In this document: positions 25,414 to 33,032 of the stretch, piece by piece
Layout of the letters: each line of letters opens with the position of its first letter
Numbering within the stretch: position 1 is the first letter of the stretch
Assembly: GCA_030019215.1 (NCBI GenBank)
Contig: JASEEZ010000001.1
Location: 80,588 to 144,587 of the forward strand
Origin: Actinomycetota bacterium
Lineage (GTDB): Bacteria; Actinomycetota; Aquicultoria; Subteraquimicrobiales; UBA9087
Reading direction: 5' to 3'
Length of the DNA stretch: 64,000 nt
Program-made: the position numbers and the translations under genes
Notes under the pieces: generated by a model
The model's database searches: none
What the model was told of the DNA's origin: nothing
The model's input: the letters and a program-made list of their open reading frames with translations, nothing else

Positions 25414-26898
25414 TTAATCGGCTCCCTTTCTCTCCCCAAAACAGTAAAAATGTCCGTTCCTGGCGCCCACAAATATCTTGCCTTTCCAGACCACGGGAGT
25501 AGACTCGATAACGGCCCCGCCTGGAATTCTTGCCTCCCACACTTCTTTCGGTTCCACCCGTGGGTTTTTCACATCGTAGGCCCGAACGTACCCCCCAGCA
25601 TCGCAGGTGATTAAAACATCGTCCACGACCGCGGGCGAGCTCCAAAAATGCGGGGGAAACTCCTTCTTCCAGAGGACCTCCCCTGTCTTCGCATCAACTG
25701 CCAGCAGATCGCCTGGATTAGTGGGCACGAAAAGGACACCCCTATGCAAAGCGGGCGTGGCCCAAACGCCTCCTTTAGCCTTGCCCCTCGCCGGCACACT
25801 GATTGACCAGACGACTGGGTTCTCGGACTTTTCGGGATCGAGTTTAACCACCTGGCCCAACTCCAGCGCCCGCGAGAGACCTCTTTCAAGTTCGGCGCAG
25901 ACGTAAAGCTTGCCCTCATCATCAATGACCACTGAGGCATCAACATCGTCCCCCATCCAGAATTCGAATCTGACCGGAAATTCCCCCCACCCTTCCTTCA
26001 GGCCACCGATGTCGATCCCGTAGACCATGCCCCCGCCATTGGCAAAATAAACCGTATCGCCGAAAAGAGCAGGGGAGTTCTCGATGCTCACGTTGCGATC
26101 TCTAATCTTTCGAAAGAGGTCACGGTCAAAAGCGGGAAAGTCGAGGAGAATCTCCGGCTCGACCCCGACCTTGCCTTCAACGTCGTATCCGCGGTTGAGC
26201 TTGATGATGAAAAAGTGGCTGTTCTCTCCCCCCTCGAAGAGATGGTCGTCGAGAATCAGTGGACAGCAGTCCCAGTCGTCATTCCAGACCCTGTTTTTGA
26301 CGGAATAGGCAGAGAGCTTCCAGAGCAAGGTGGGAGAATCGTGATCAAGGGCCACGATGCGGAAGTGGTTGTCGCGGGAGCCAAAATAGATCAGTGGATA
26401 GCCGTCGGGGTCAAAGGCCACCGAGCCCTTTATGATGTCACCGGTCTGAAAGGGCTTTAAAATGTCCTTTCCGGTTTCAGCATTCACAAAATGGACCGCT
26501 CCATCAAAAGCCCCAAAAATAACCCACGTCTTATCTTCCCACTCCACAATCACCGGCTGACCCGTCCAACCCGTGCCCGCCCAACGTTTCGTCTCGGTTT
26601 TCAACGAGGAAAGGGAGCTCATCGGTTCGCCTACTGGATAGCTCCAAAGGATCTCCGGACTTCGCGGGACGGGGCCTTGACCGTAAAAGGTGTTGGTCGA
26701 ATTACCTCGGAACCTCAAAACACCCCTTACCGCCGGCGTTGTTTCTTCCCTCTCTTCTTTTTTGGCTGGAAAGGATTGGTCCCCCGCCGACGGCGGGGTC
26801 GTCTCCTCAATGACCTCGGGTTGAGAAGGTGGCTCCCGAGATGGTTTTTTGCTTTGAAAAGTAAAGGCAAGGAGAGAGAAGAGCAACGAAGACGACAA
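25414..26898 (-). CDS. PQQ-type beta-propeller repeat protein, N-terminus disrupted
   Basis: About 494 aa. After a Ser/Pro/Glu-rich linker the protein has repeats typical of PQQ-like (pyrrolo-quinoline quinone enzyme) beta-propellers: GAVHFVNAETGKD, LLAVDAKTGEVLWKK, GYVRAYDVKNPR, GHFYCF. It is probably an exported binding or scaffold protein. The visible TTG start (26898) lacks a ribosome site. A GTG at 26932 with GGAG eight bases upstream would give a proper membrane anchor (MKNLKWICLGIFVVFVALLS) but in another frame, so 2 bases seem to be missing in a CT run near 26874-26884. A family-1 palindrome encodes TPPSAG in the linker. Confidence 0.8.
   Translation of the reverse strand: MSSSLLFSLLAFTFQSKKPSREPPSQPEVIEETTPPSAGDQSFPAKKEEREETTPAVRGVLRFRGNSTNTFYGQGPVPRSPEILWSYPVGEPMSSLSSLKTETKRWAGTGWTGQPVIVEWEDKTWVIFGAFDGAVHFVNAETGKDILKPFQTGDIIKGSVAFDPDGYPLIYFGSRDNHFRIVALDHDSPTLLWKLSAYSVKNRVWNDDWDCCPLILDDHLFEGGENSHFFIIKLNRGYDVEGKVGVEPEILLDFPAFDRDLFRKIRDRNVSIENSPALFGDTVYFANGGGMVYGIDIGGLKEGWGEFPVRFEFWMGDDVDASVVIDDEGKLYVCAELERGLSRALELGQVVKLDPEKSENPVVWSISVPARGKAKGGVWATPALHRGVLFVPTNPGDLLAVDAKTGEVLWKKEFPPHFWSSPAVVDDVLITCDAGGYVRAYDVKNPRVEPKEVWEARIPGGAVIESTPVVWKGKIFVGARNGHFYCFGERKGAD
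26782..26798. repeat. Family-1 palindrome inside the propeller gene
   Basis: CCCCGCCGACGGCGGGG, encoding T-P-P-S-A-G in the N-terminal linker. Confidence 0.75.
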
Positions 26899-26968
26899 AG
26901 ATACCCAGGCAAATCCACTTGAGGTTTTTCACCTCAAGTTCTCCTTTCTGCCGATTGTCGGTATCCGC

Positions 26969-27640
26969 TCAACATCTGGCTGCTCTAGTTTTCACGTGCC
27001 TGACAAACCAATCTGCCGCAAGTCTTGCAACTTCTTCGAGCGCTCCTGGTTCTTCAAAGAGATGGGTAGCCCCCGGAACAATTACAAGCTCCTTTTCCGT
27101 ATGGAGTTCCTCATAGGCCCGCTGGTTGAGCTCGATTACAGGCTCATCAAAACCCCCGACGATAAGAAGAGTCGGAGCCTTTACCTTTGGAAGATAAGGC
27201 ATTGCTAAATCCGGGCGCCCGCCACGAGAAACAATGGCAAAGACTGAGGTGTCCATTGCCGCGGCTTGTAAAGCAGCCGCGGCTCCCGTACTCGCCCCAA
27301 AATAGCCAATTCGCAAACTTTCACTTTGAGGTTGATTTTTTAGCCAGCCGGTGGCCAAGATGAGCCGATTTGTAAGAAGATCGATATCGAAACGGGTTGA
27401 ATAAACCAAATCTTCCTCTTCGGTGAGGAGGTCAAAAAGGAGGGTTCCAATGCCGGTCTCTCGCAAAACGCTGGCCACAAAGTTGTTTCTCGGGCTAAAT
27501 CGGTCGCTACCGCTCCCGTGGGCAAAGAGCACAACGCCTTTTGCTCTCTCGGGCAAACTCAACATACCCTCAAGAAATTCAGAATCGATGGGGATTTTCA
27601 CTAATTGTTCCCGGCTACCGGGAGCTCTTTTCTCTGCCAT
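26969..27640 (-). CDS. Alpha/beta hydrolase, dienelactone-hydrolase-like
   Basis: A 223-aa cytoplasmic hydrolase: oxyanion-side VVLFAHGSGSDRFSPRN, nucleophile elbow GYFGASTGAAAA (Ser), Asp in GGFDEPV and His in PGATHLFEEPG form the triad. The HGSGS and GASTGA pattern places it with the dienelactone-hydrolase-like/phosphoribosyltransferase-associated hydrolases. Substrate unknown. It precedes the propeller gene on the same strand by about 36 bp (to the GTG). Confidence 0.85.
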   Translation of the reverse strand: MAEKRAPGSREQLVKIPIDSEFLEGMLSLPERAKGVVLFAHGSGSDRFSPRNNFVASVLRETGIGTLLFDLLTEEEDLVYSTRFDIDLLTNRLILATGWLKNQPQSESLRIGYFGASTGAAAALQAAAMDTSVFAIVSRGGRPDLAMPYLPKVKAPTLLIVGGFDEPVIELNQRAYEELHTEKELVIVPGATHLFEEPGALEEVARLAADWFVRHVKTRAARC

Positions 27641-28026
27641 AATATGCCCCTTTGAATATTTCCTTAATTAAAGAATAGGTCACTGCAAAGCAGAGTTCAA
27701 GGACCTTTAAATCTGCTAAAAACCAGATAATTTACCATTTTTATATCTTTTTTGCTCCAAGCTAATTTTGCTCCCACAGAGCTTGTTTGAGAAGAGGTGG
27801 ATCAAAGAAAAAGCAAAAAGAAGAATTTGGGGATGATTTGGCCGATGAGCCAGGGGACAAATTTGCAATTATGCCTGCCCGCCACTGCGAGGCACAAGCA
27901 GGCGGGACTTATCTTTTGCAAGCTTACAGGCCTGTGCAGTGTCGGGCACCATTTTCAGGGAATAAATGCTAAAATTTTGCTGAGAAAAATACCAACAGGC
28001 AGACAAGATGTTCGGGAAGGCTAAAA
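27641..28026. other. AT-rich gene-free stretch upstream of the DUF2784 gene
   Basis: No credible gene. It holds a GC hairpin (CCTGCCCGCC ... GGCGGG, 27872-27905), and a frame fragment reading EEFGDDLADEP at 27821-27853 that resembles EFVEDLVDEP at 28469-28498 on the other side of the DUF2784 gene. These look like remnants of one duplicated coding end. Confidence 0.5.
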
Positions 28027-28422
28027 ATGATTTACTCGGTGCCGGCAGCAATAGTTGCTATTTTCCATGGTTTAGTTGTAGTGGTTCTTTTTGTCGGAGT
28101 CTTTTTCGCCTTGCTTAATAAACTAAAAAGGTGGCCAGTTCTGGAAAAAACTTATTTATCCTTCGCCGTTTTAATGATTGTCTCTTATGTTTTTACCGGC
28201 GGTTGTTACCTGACGAATATCGAACAGTGGCTGTGGAGAAAAGCTCACTCGCCCTTTGCCTATTCTGGCGGCTGTATTTCTCACTACCTCGGCTTGGTCA
28301 GAATTAAAGTAGATGACGACAGTGTTTACTGGGTGTTAGTTTCCAGTCTGATTCTCGGTTTAGGTTCTTATATCCTTCGGTATTGTCTGATGAGATTAAG
28401 GAGCAGTAAGCAGCGGGACTAA
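28027..28422 (+). CDS. DUF2784 family membrane protein
   Basis: 131 aa with four hydrophobic segments and the family signature: a Cys followed by LTNIEQWLWRKAHSP, then YSGGCISHYL (positions about 58-88). Family function is unknown. The ATG is preceded by GGAAGG. The gene is AT-richer than its neighbours and lies in a gene-poor, repeat-rich stretch, which suggests acquisition by transfer. Confidence 0.82.
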   Translation: MIYSVPAAIVAIFHGLVVVVLFVGVFFALLNKLKRWPVLEKTYLSFAVLMIVSYVFTGGCYLTNIEQWLWRKAHSPFAYSGGCISHYLGLVRIKVDDDSVYWVLVSSLILGLGSYILRYCLMRLRSSKQRD

Positions 28423-28956
28423 GGCCAGAGCATTTTGATCTCTTCTTTGGGTGAGGCTGTAGAGTTTGTAGAGGATTTGGTCGATGAGCCAGCTGGTTTG
28501 TCAAATCGTTCAAACCCGACCCCCTAACTCTACATACCGTAAGCCACGAAAAGGCTGGATAAAAACCACGTGACTTGTATAAACCATTGGATACAGTATG
28601 GAACCGAAGGTTTTCTGGTCCGCAAGTGCGGAAGGGGCGGCAGCAACAAAGCCAGGCCTTGATCCAGATGGGTGACTGGTGCAGTACGTCGCTGACACCG
28701 AGACTCTAAAGAAATAACGGGAGCGGTAAATGTCTTGTCAACATATATTGGGTAAGACTTGCAGGTGATAGAGAGTCGCTTATCGCTATGGGATATTTTT
28801 TGCTCTTGACAGGAGCCTTTTAATGGGCGACCCCTTCAGGTTCGGGTTCAGGTTAAACATAAACGCATCATATAACAGTACCAGTTAAGTGGGAATCACC
28901 TTAAACAAAAAAGACTGCAGCTTGTGCAGTCTTTTTTGTTTTGAACGCGAAGATAT
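28423..28956. other. Unexplained 530-bp noncoding region
   Basis: No protein gene is convincing. It includes a fragment resembling the transposase-flanking repeat (CAAACCCGACCCCCTAAC, 28513-28530) and a GC-rich, fold-prone core (about 28590-28720, with CCGCAAGTGCGG and GGCGGCAGCAACAAAGCC). It ends in a strong hairpin terminator at 28906-28941. It might encode a small structured RNA on the plus strand. Confidence 0.4.
28906..28941. terminator. Bidirectional intrinsic terminator
   Basis: AAAAAAGACTGCA-GCTT-GTGCAGTCTTTTTT: a symmetric hairpin with A- and T-runs on either side. It ends the RRM gene on the minus strand and any transcript from the 28.5-kb region on the plus strand. Confidence 0.9.
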
Positions 28957-29265
28957 CTAATATCTTCGCGGGCGGTAGCCGCCTTCCCTGTAGCCACGAG
29001 CTCCAGCCGGCCGTTCCTCGCGGGGCCTGGCTACACTGACATTAAGTTTGCGTCCTTCAAGCTCAGTATCATTCAGTTTCTCGATAGCTGCTTTGGCAGC
29101 CTCGTCGCTTTGCATCTCGATAAAACCGAAACCTTTGCTTCTACCGGTATGGCGGTCGGTGATCAGCGTCACTGATTCAACTGGCCCGACTTCAGAAAAG
29201 AGCTCACGCAGCTGCTCCTCGGTCGTATTGTATGATAGATTCCCGACATATAGCTTAGTTGCCAT
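28957..29265 (-). CDS. RNA-binding protein, single RRM with Gly/Arg-rich tail
   Basis: About 102 aa. One RRM: RNP2 KLYVGNLSYN at the start and RNP1 KGFGFIEMQ in the middle, then an Arg/Gly/Tyr-rich tail. Such small bacterial RRM proteins are RNA chaperones, often cold-induced. The ATG at 29265 has AAGGAGGAAA upstream; the longer frame from 29307 is not needed. It has an extended -10 promoter about 140 bp upstream (29406-29415), so the leader RNA is long. Confidence 0.93.
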   Translation of the reverse strand: MATKLYVGNLSYNTTEEQLRELFSEVGPVESVTLITDRHTGRSKGFGFIEMQSDEAAKAAIEKLNDTELEGRKLNVSVARPREERPAGARGYREGGYRPRRY

Positions 29266-29405
29266 TCGAATTTCCTCCTTTCTCATAAATGAATTAATGC
29301 AGCCCAATGTAGAAGGCCTGAAGACACTCGACGGAACTAAGACGCGGAACCTAGAGGATCAGCTTACGGCCAAATCATTAGCTCTGCACGAAAACCTACG
29401 ATGTT

Positions 29406-29415
29406 ATTATATCAG
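29406..29415 (-). promoter_or_regulatory. Extended -10 promoter of the RRM gene
   Basis: Minus strand TCTGATATAAT: perfect -10 (29406-29411) with the TGn extension. No good -35 is present. The same TCTGATATAAT string serves the RlpA-like gene at 48613-48623. The leader to the ATG is about 135 nt. Confidence 0.65.
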
Positions 29416-29424
29416 AGTTTGACC

Positions 29425-29450
29425 CCCAAGAGCAACTAGTTGCTCTTGGG
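29425..29450. repeat. Perfect 26-bp palindrome near the transposase
   Basis: CCCAAGAGCAACT followed by its exact reverse complement. It lies between the RRM promoter and the tandem repeats bordering the transposase gene, the position expected of a REP-type hairpin. Confidence 0.75.
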
Positions 29451-29452
29451 TC

Positions 29453-29580
29453 TTGTCTTGGGTCTTGGGGGTCATGTCTTGGGGGTCAAGTCTTGAATTG
29501 TCTTGGGGGTCATCTTGGGGGTCATGAATCTCTTCTCTTGTCTTCTCTTGGGGGTCAAGTCTTGAATTATCACTTTTCTG
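29453..29580. repeat. Degenerate tandem repeats (GGGGGTCAAGTCTTGAATT units)
   Basis: Units of TCTTGGGGGTCA(A/T)G with or without TCTTGAATT recur about five times at irregular spacing. A matching inverted unit (TTTCAAGACCTGACCCC) lies beyond the other end of the transposase gene. Confidence 0.75.
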
Positions 29581-30486
29581 CGCTCGCTCCTCTATCGCTT
29601 TATCACTTTGCTAATAGTAGTATAGTGTAGGCCTAGAAAGTCAGCAATTTCTTTCAAGGTGTAACCGTATTTCAGAGCAGCTTCGCGGATAATCTGGTTT
29701 CTCTGTTGTTTACCGCTTAACTCTTTCGACCCGAATAGCTTCCCTAGAGACGGTCTGGCAAGATATCTTTGGTTACGGGGAATCTCCTTTATGTTTTCTT
29801 TTCCCCAAAGCCTTTCTTTAAGCTCACCCATGAAGGCCTCGCTTCCCAAAAAGATCTGGCCTTTTACGCTGTCCCATGGGTTCTCCTCTTCAGAGGATAA
29901 AACAAATTCACGATATCTCTTCTGAGCAGTACTTTTCTCCTTTGCGAATTGGGCTAAGATCCAATCAACACTGAGATACTTGGCTGGTTTCCTAAAACCA
30001 GCCGTCTCCAAATAGCTACTCCATTCATAATCTTCGGGACTCTCGACAAGTCTTGCCCGAACTGGATTAAGAACAATGTATCGAGAAAGAGATAGGAGAT
30101 GGCTTTCTTTTTCCACCAAAATAGCTTTGTATCTTCCCTGAAAGACGTGGCCAACCCGATGGTTAACCTTGTTGAAGCGCTGGGTGTAGAGCCCGTTGAG
30201 GTGTCTCATCCCCTTAGAGAGGTTTCCTTCGGGGGTTTCAATTATGAGGTGATAGTGGTTGCCCATCAGACAGTAGGCGTGGCAAAGAAAGTTAAAACAT
30301 CCAACAGTTAAAGAAAGAATGGTAAGGAAAAGCCGGCGATCCTCGCTGGAGAGAAAAATATCTTCTCTCGCGTTTCCTCGTGAGGTTATGTGATAGACGG
30401 CTCCAGGATACTCAAGGCGTAGTGGTCTAGCCATTTGAAATAGAGCTTAACAAAGAAAATCTTATATTTCAAGACCTGACCCCTAC
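29551..30486 (-). mobile_element. REP-associated transposase element bounded by inverted GGGGTCA..TCTTGAA repeats
   Basis: Left boundary GGGGGTCAAGTCTTGAATT (about 29556-29574) and right boundary TTTCAAGACCTGACCCC (about 30466-30482) face each other and enclose a Y1-type transposase gene. Exact ends are uncertain. Confidence 0.65.
29592..30434 (-). CDS. REP-associated tyrosine transposase (Y1_Tnp, RAYT)
   Basis: 280 aa. N-terminal MARPLRLEYPGAVYHITSRGN, then HUH-type metal motif in LMGNHYHLIIETP, FQGRYKAILVEKESHLLSLSRYIVLNPVRA with the catalytic Tyr, and a C-terminal helix-turn-helix (YGYTLKEIADFLGLHYTTIS). This is a single-strand DNA transposase of the kind that mobilises short palindromic REP/BIME sequences. 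The frame is intact, so the enzyme may be active. Confidence 0.93.
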   Translation of the reverse strand: MARPLRLEYPGAVYHITSRGNAREDIFLSSEDRRLFLTILSLTVGCFNFLCHAYCLMGNHYHLIIETPEGNLSKGMRHLNGLYTQRFNKVNHRVGHVFQGRYKAILVEKESHLLSLSRYIVLNPVRARLVESPEDYEWSSYLETAGFRKPAKYLSVDWILAQFAKEKSTAQKRYREFVLSSEEENPWDSVKGQIFLGSEAFMGELKERLWGKENIKEIPRNQRYLARPSLGKLFGSKELSGKQQRNQIIREAALKYGYTLKEIADFLGLHYTTISKVIKR

Positions 30487-30504
30487 CAACCAACTGCAAA
30501 TACA

Positions 30505-30535
30505 AATAAACCCCGCCATTGGCGGGGTTTATTTG
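30505..30535 (-). terminator. Terminator of tRNA-Arg, built on a family-1 palindrome
   Basis: AAATAAACCCCGCC-ATT-GGCGGGGTTTATTT, a near-perfect hairpin with T-rich tail read on the minus strand, starting 4 bases after the tRNA 3' end. Confidence 0.8.
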
Positions 30536-30538
30536 TAG

Positions 30539-30611
30539 TGCGCTTGACAGGATTCGAACCTGCGACCTTGAGGTCCGGAGCCCCACGCTCTATCCCCTGA
30601 GCTACAAGCGC
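30539..30611 (-). tRNA. tRNA-Arg (anticodon CCG)
   Basis: 73 nt on the minus strand: acceptor GCGCTTG/CAAGCGC, D arm GCTC..GAGC, anticodon stem TGGGG/CCTCA with loop CTCCGGA, T arm GCAGG-TTCGAAT-CCTGT. The 3' CCA is not encoded (next bases CTA). Reads CGG codons. Confidence 0.95.
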
Positions 30612-30617
30612 AAACCC

Positions 30618-31292
30618 TTAGCGCTTCCCCCTCTTTCCTTTGGGGGCAAGCGATACCTTTATCGTTTTGACCCATCGCGAAAAGGTGGGGGTCAACTCCA
30701 CCACAGGTTGTTCTTTAACCATCAGTACCGGCACGTCCTTCAACTGAGAAAACAAGACATCTTTTACATTTGCCTTCAGCAAGTTGGCCATCTTCTTGGG
30801 CGCATAAAATTCCAGCCCGATGGCTATACAGACAAGCTCTCTCTCCTCCTCTTTCACCTCTTTTGCCTCTTCCGCTTCCTTTTCTTCTTTTATCTCTTCG
30901 ACTTCCTTCTCCTCTTCTATCTCTTCAACCTCTTCGACTTCCTCAACTTCTTTTACCTCTTCCTCCGCCTTCATCTCGGCAATTTTCTCCCGCTCTCTCA
31001 CACGTTCCTTCTCCACCTCGACTATGCCCAAATACCTTTGGATGTTCAAAATAGAACCCTCGGTTGCTCGAAAATGTCGCACGTCTTTAAGGGAAAAGCT
31101 CCCCTCCTTGGATTTGGGAAGAGATTTATCTCCCTCCTTGGTATATTCAAACATTATCGTGCTCTCTCCAAAATCTTCATCCACGGCAAATTCTTTAACG
31201 GTTCCAAAGTAACTTCGACCGCTCTTGAGATACAAATCTCCCCGATCACACTCTTTAAAAAATTCCCTGAACTTCTTTTCATACCATTTCAT
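30618..31292 (-). CDS. Hypothetical protein with Glu/Lys-rich low-complexity middle
   Basis: About 224 aa, not recognised. An N-terminal globular part (about 1-90; DLYLKSGRSYFGTVKEF), a run of about 60 residues of E/K/V repeats (KEVEEVEEVEEIEEEKEVE), and a C-terminal part (ELVCIAIGLEFYAPKKMANLL ...). The ATG at 31292 has GGAG six bases upstream and is preferred over TTG at 31304. It lies between acyP and tRNA-Arg. The middle is likely a flexible charged helix. Confidence 0.7.
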   Translation of the reverse strand: MKWYEKKFREFFKECDRGDLYLKSGRSYFGTVKEFAVDEDFGESTIMFEYTKEGDKSLPKSKEGSFSLKDVRHFRATEGSILNIQRYLGIVEVEKERVREREKIAEMKAEEEVKEVEEVEEVEEIEEEKEVEEIKEEKEAEEAKEVKEEERELVCIAIGLEFYAPKKMANLLKANVKDVLFSQLKDVPVLMVKEQPVVELTPTFSRWVKTIKVSLAPKGKRGKR

Positions 31293-31315
31293 GGCCGTCT
31301 CCAATGAAGTTCCAA

Positions 31316-31600
31316 CTAATAATATCTGATATGGAAGGAGTCGAACTCGCCTTTATCGTAGGGCTCCCACTGGACTTTCACATCGGTAACGTAGGCTCCC
31401 GGCGGACCCAGACGACACCAATCGATCATCCGATGGACATCCTTCTCTTCCCCCTCCAAAACGGCTTCAACCTGCCCATCGGGGCAGTTTCTCACCCAAC
31501 CGGTGATGCCTAGGCTTTCAGCCTGACGACGAGTGTATGAACGGAAATAAACTCCCTGAACTCTGCCCTCCACCCGGACATGAGCTCGGACCCTGCTCAA
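31316..31600 (-). CDS. acyP: Acylphosphatase
   Basis: A 94-aa enzyme that hydrolyses acyl phosphates such as carbamoyl phosphate or 1,3-bisphosphoglycerate. Signature [18 protein letters not shown] (catalytic Arg and phosphate loop) and [17 protein letters not shown] (catalytic Asn). The TTG at 31600 follows GGAGG by eight bases and matches the family length; a frame from TTG 31615 overlaps that ribosome site. Confidence 0.94.
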   Translation of the reverse strand: MSRVRAHVRVEGRVQGVYFRSYTRRQAESLGITGWVRNCPDGQVEAVLEGEEKDVHRMIDWCRLGPPGAYVTDVKVQWEPYDKGEFDSFHIRYY

Positions 31601-31740
31601 TCGTTCAACCTCCAAGATCCCTCAGCTATAAGCTTACTAGAAAAACTTCGAATATCAAATTCTTCGGAAGATCGCTCATTTCCTCTTTCCAAGAATGATT
31701 TGGCAGAGGATGAGGCCGAAAATTCTTGACGCAGGGAAGA

Positions 31741-32274
31741 TCAAGAAACCCGTTTCAAAAAGGGCTCGATGTACTGTCTTTGAATAGGGTCGGCGGATTG
31801 TCCGAGCAAGACGAGGACGATATAGCGGGGCTCGAAGGGGGTAGCTCGGGGATACATCTTAGCCTCGTAGGGAAGTCTATCTCCCTTCTTGTAATTGCAA
31901 AGGGAACAGGCGGTGGTAACATTGTCCCAACTATCCATGCCACCTTTGGAAATCGGCTTGACGTGTTCCCGGCTTAAATGCTCTCCCTTCCTGAACTCGC
32001 TCTTGTGACGACCACAATACTGGCAGGTATAGTGATCGCGGGCAAAGAGTATGGAGTTGGTCACCACCCCACGCAATCTGCGGGGGATCTCTATGTACTT
32101 GACGAGCCTTATAACTAGCGGATAGGGAAACTCGCATTTCTCCGAGCGAATGCGCCTCTCCACATGCTCCTCGATAACTTCAGCCTTCTCCTTTAAAACT
32201 AGAACGACGGCGCGCCTAACGGAGACAAAAGCTAGAGGCTCCGCGCTAGCATTAAGGATCAATGTCTTTCCCAT
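31741..32274 (-). CDS. HNH endonuclease
   Basis: 177 aa. The C-terminal half has the zinc-binding HNH core: CQYCGRHKSEF, LSREHVKPISKGG, WDNVTTACSLCNYKKGDR. Such chromosomal HNH proteins are frequent in actinobacteria and have no known mobile element. The N-terminus (MGKTLILNASAEPLAFVSVRRA) is the usual one for this type. A good promoter lies just upstream. Confidence 0.92.
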   Translation of the reverse strand: MGKTLILNASAEPLAFVSVRRAVVLVLKEKAEVIEEHVERRIRSEKCEFPYPLVIRLVKYIEIPRRLRGVVTNSILFARDHYTCQYCGRHKSEFRKGEHLSREHVKPISKGGMDSWDNVTTACSLCNYKKGDRLPYEAKMYPRATPFEPRYIVLVLLGQSADPIQRQYIEPFLKRVS

Positions 32275-32306
32275 TTCTTCCTCGCTAGACTAGCTTGCTT
32301 ACTTCT

Positions 32307-32335
32307 CCTATAATATGCCTAAAGAAAGTTGTCAA
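32307..32335 (-). promoter_or_regulatory. Promoter of the HNH gene
   Basis: Minus strand TTGACA (32330-32335, perfect -35), 17-bp spacer, TATAGG (32307-32312) as -10. Confidence 0.7.
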
Positions 32336-32363
32336 GTCCAATTTATGACTGCAAGGGGGGAAG

Positions 32364-33026
32364 ATGGTCGCCTCAGCAAAGAAAAAGAGGGACAAGCAAG
32401 ATTATGAAGTGCTTGAGCTCTTCGGCATCAGACTAAAGGTCAAAAATCCTCAGCTCGCCGATCTTTTAACTATGGAGGCCAAAGAAGCACTCACATCCGA
32501 CATCTCTGTTCTATCACAGAAGCTTCACGCGCCCGGTGAGGCCGTGGAGGAAATCATCGAAGAGGAGATACCGCTCATCTCGGAAATAGAATCTTACGAC
32601 GACTACAGGCAAGCGATAAACACCGTAGGAGAGAAACTGGGATTCGATGTTGGGCTGGGAGGACTGTGGAAATCGCCCACGAACGTTTATATCTTGATCA
32701 GAGCCATAAAAGAGGATCTTGAATTCGAGGAAGCAAAAAAATACGTCCGCGAGCTGGAAGGACAACAAAAAAAGCTAACCAACGAAAATGTTGGCCTCTT
32801 CGTCGTGGGTAGCAATTTGGGCTGCGATATGTTTAAGGCAGCTATCCGGGGTCTAAACCTCTACAATAAAATGAGGGTCATCTCCTACGAGAACCTCAAT
32901 CAGATCCTACGGTTTAAGGAGAGTGGCTACCTGGGGCACAAGGAAGTGGCAACCCTAATGGTCCCTCTGGACAATGTGGATGTCGGAGAACTGATAAACG
33001 TGATAAAAGCCGTGGTCTCCTCTTAA
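32364..33026 (+). CDS. Hypothetical protein, 220 aa
   Basis: Not recognised. A soluble alpha/beta protein with a basic N-terminus (MVASAKKKRDKQ), a helical acidic stretch (EAVEEIIEEEIPLISEIESY), and a C-terminal half with beta-strand followed by helix pattern (VGLFVVGSNLGCDMFKAAIRG, RVISYENLNQILRFKESG) suggestive of a nuclease-like or Rossmann-like fold. The ATG follows AAGGGGGGAAG. It is one of the few plus-strand genes, diverging from the HNH gene. Confidence 0.75.
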   Translation: MVASAKKKRDKQDYEVLELFGIRLKVKNPQLADLLTMEAKEALTSDISVLSQKLHAPGEAVEEIIEEEIPLISEIESYDDYRQAINTVGEKLGFDVGLGGLWKSPTNVYILIRAIKEDLEFEEAKKYVRELEGQQKKLTNENVGLFVVGSNLGCDMFKAAIRGLNLYNKMRVISYENLNQILRFKESGYLGHKEVATLMVPLDNVDVGELINVIKAVVSS

Positions 33027-33032
33027 TTTCCT

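Noticed and set aside
27872..27905. CCTGCCCGCC...GGCGGG hairpin as a member of the family-1 palindromes
   Set aside because: Its loop and arm sequences differ, and it occurs once in the window.
28510..28698. Minus-strand frame ending FIQPFRGLRYVELGG, recalling the start of DUF1015 proteins
   Set aside because: Only a short stretch matches, then a stop; no ribosome site, and the rest is unlike the family.
29453..29580. Repeats of TCTTGGGGGTCA type as a CRISPR array
   Set aside because: Repeat units are degenerate and abutting or irregular, with no constant-length spacers and no cas genes nearby.
30770..31212. Long Ser/Leu/Pro-rich plus-strand frames
   Set aside because: They are antisense to the Glu/Lys repeat of the 30618-31292 gene; GAA/GAG codons read as TTC/CTC on the other strand.
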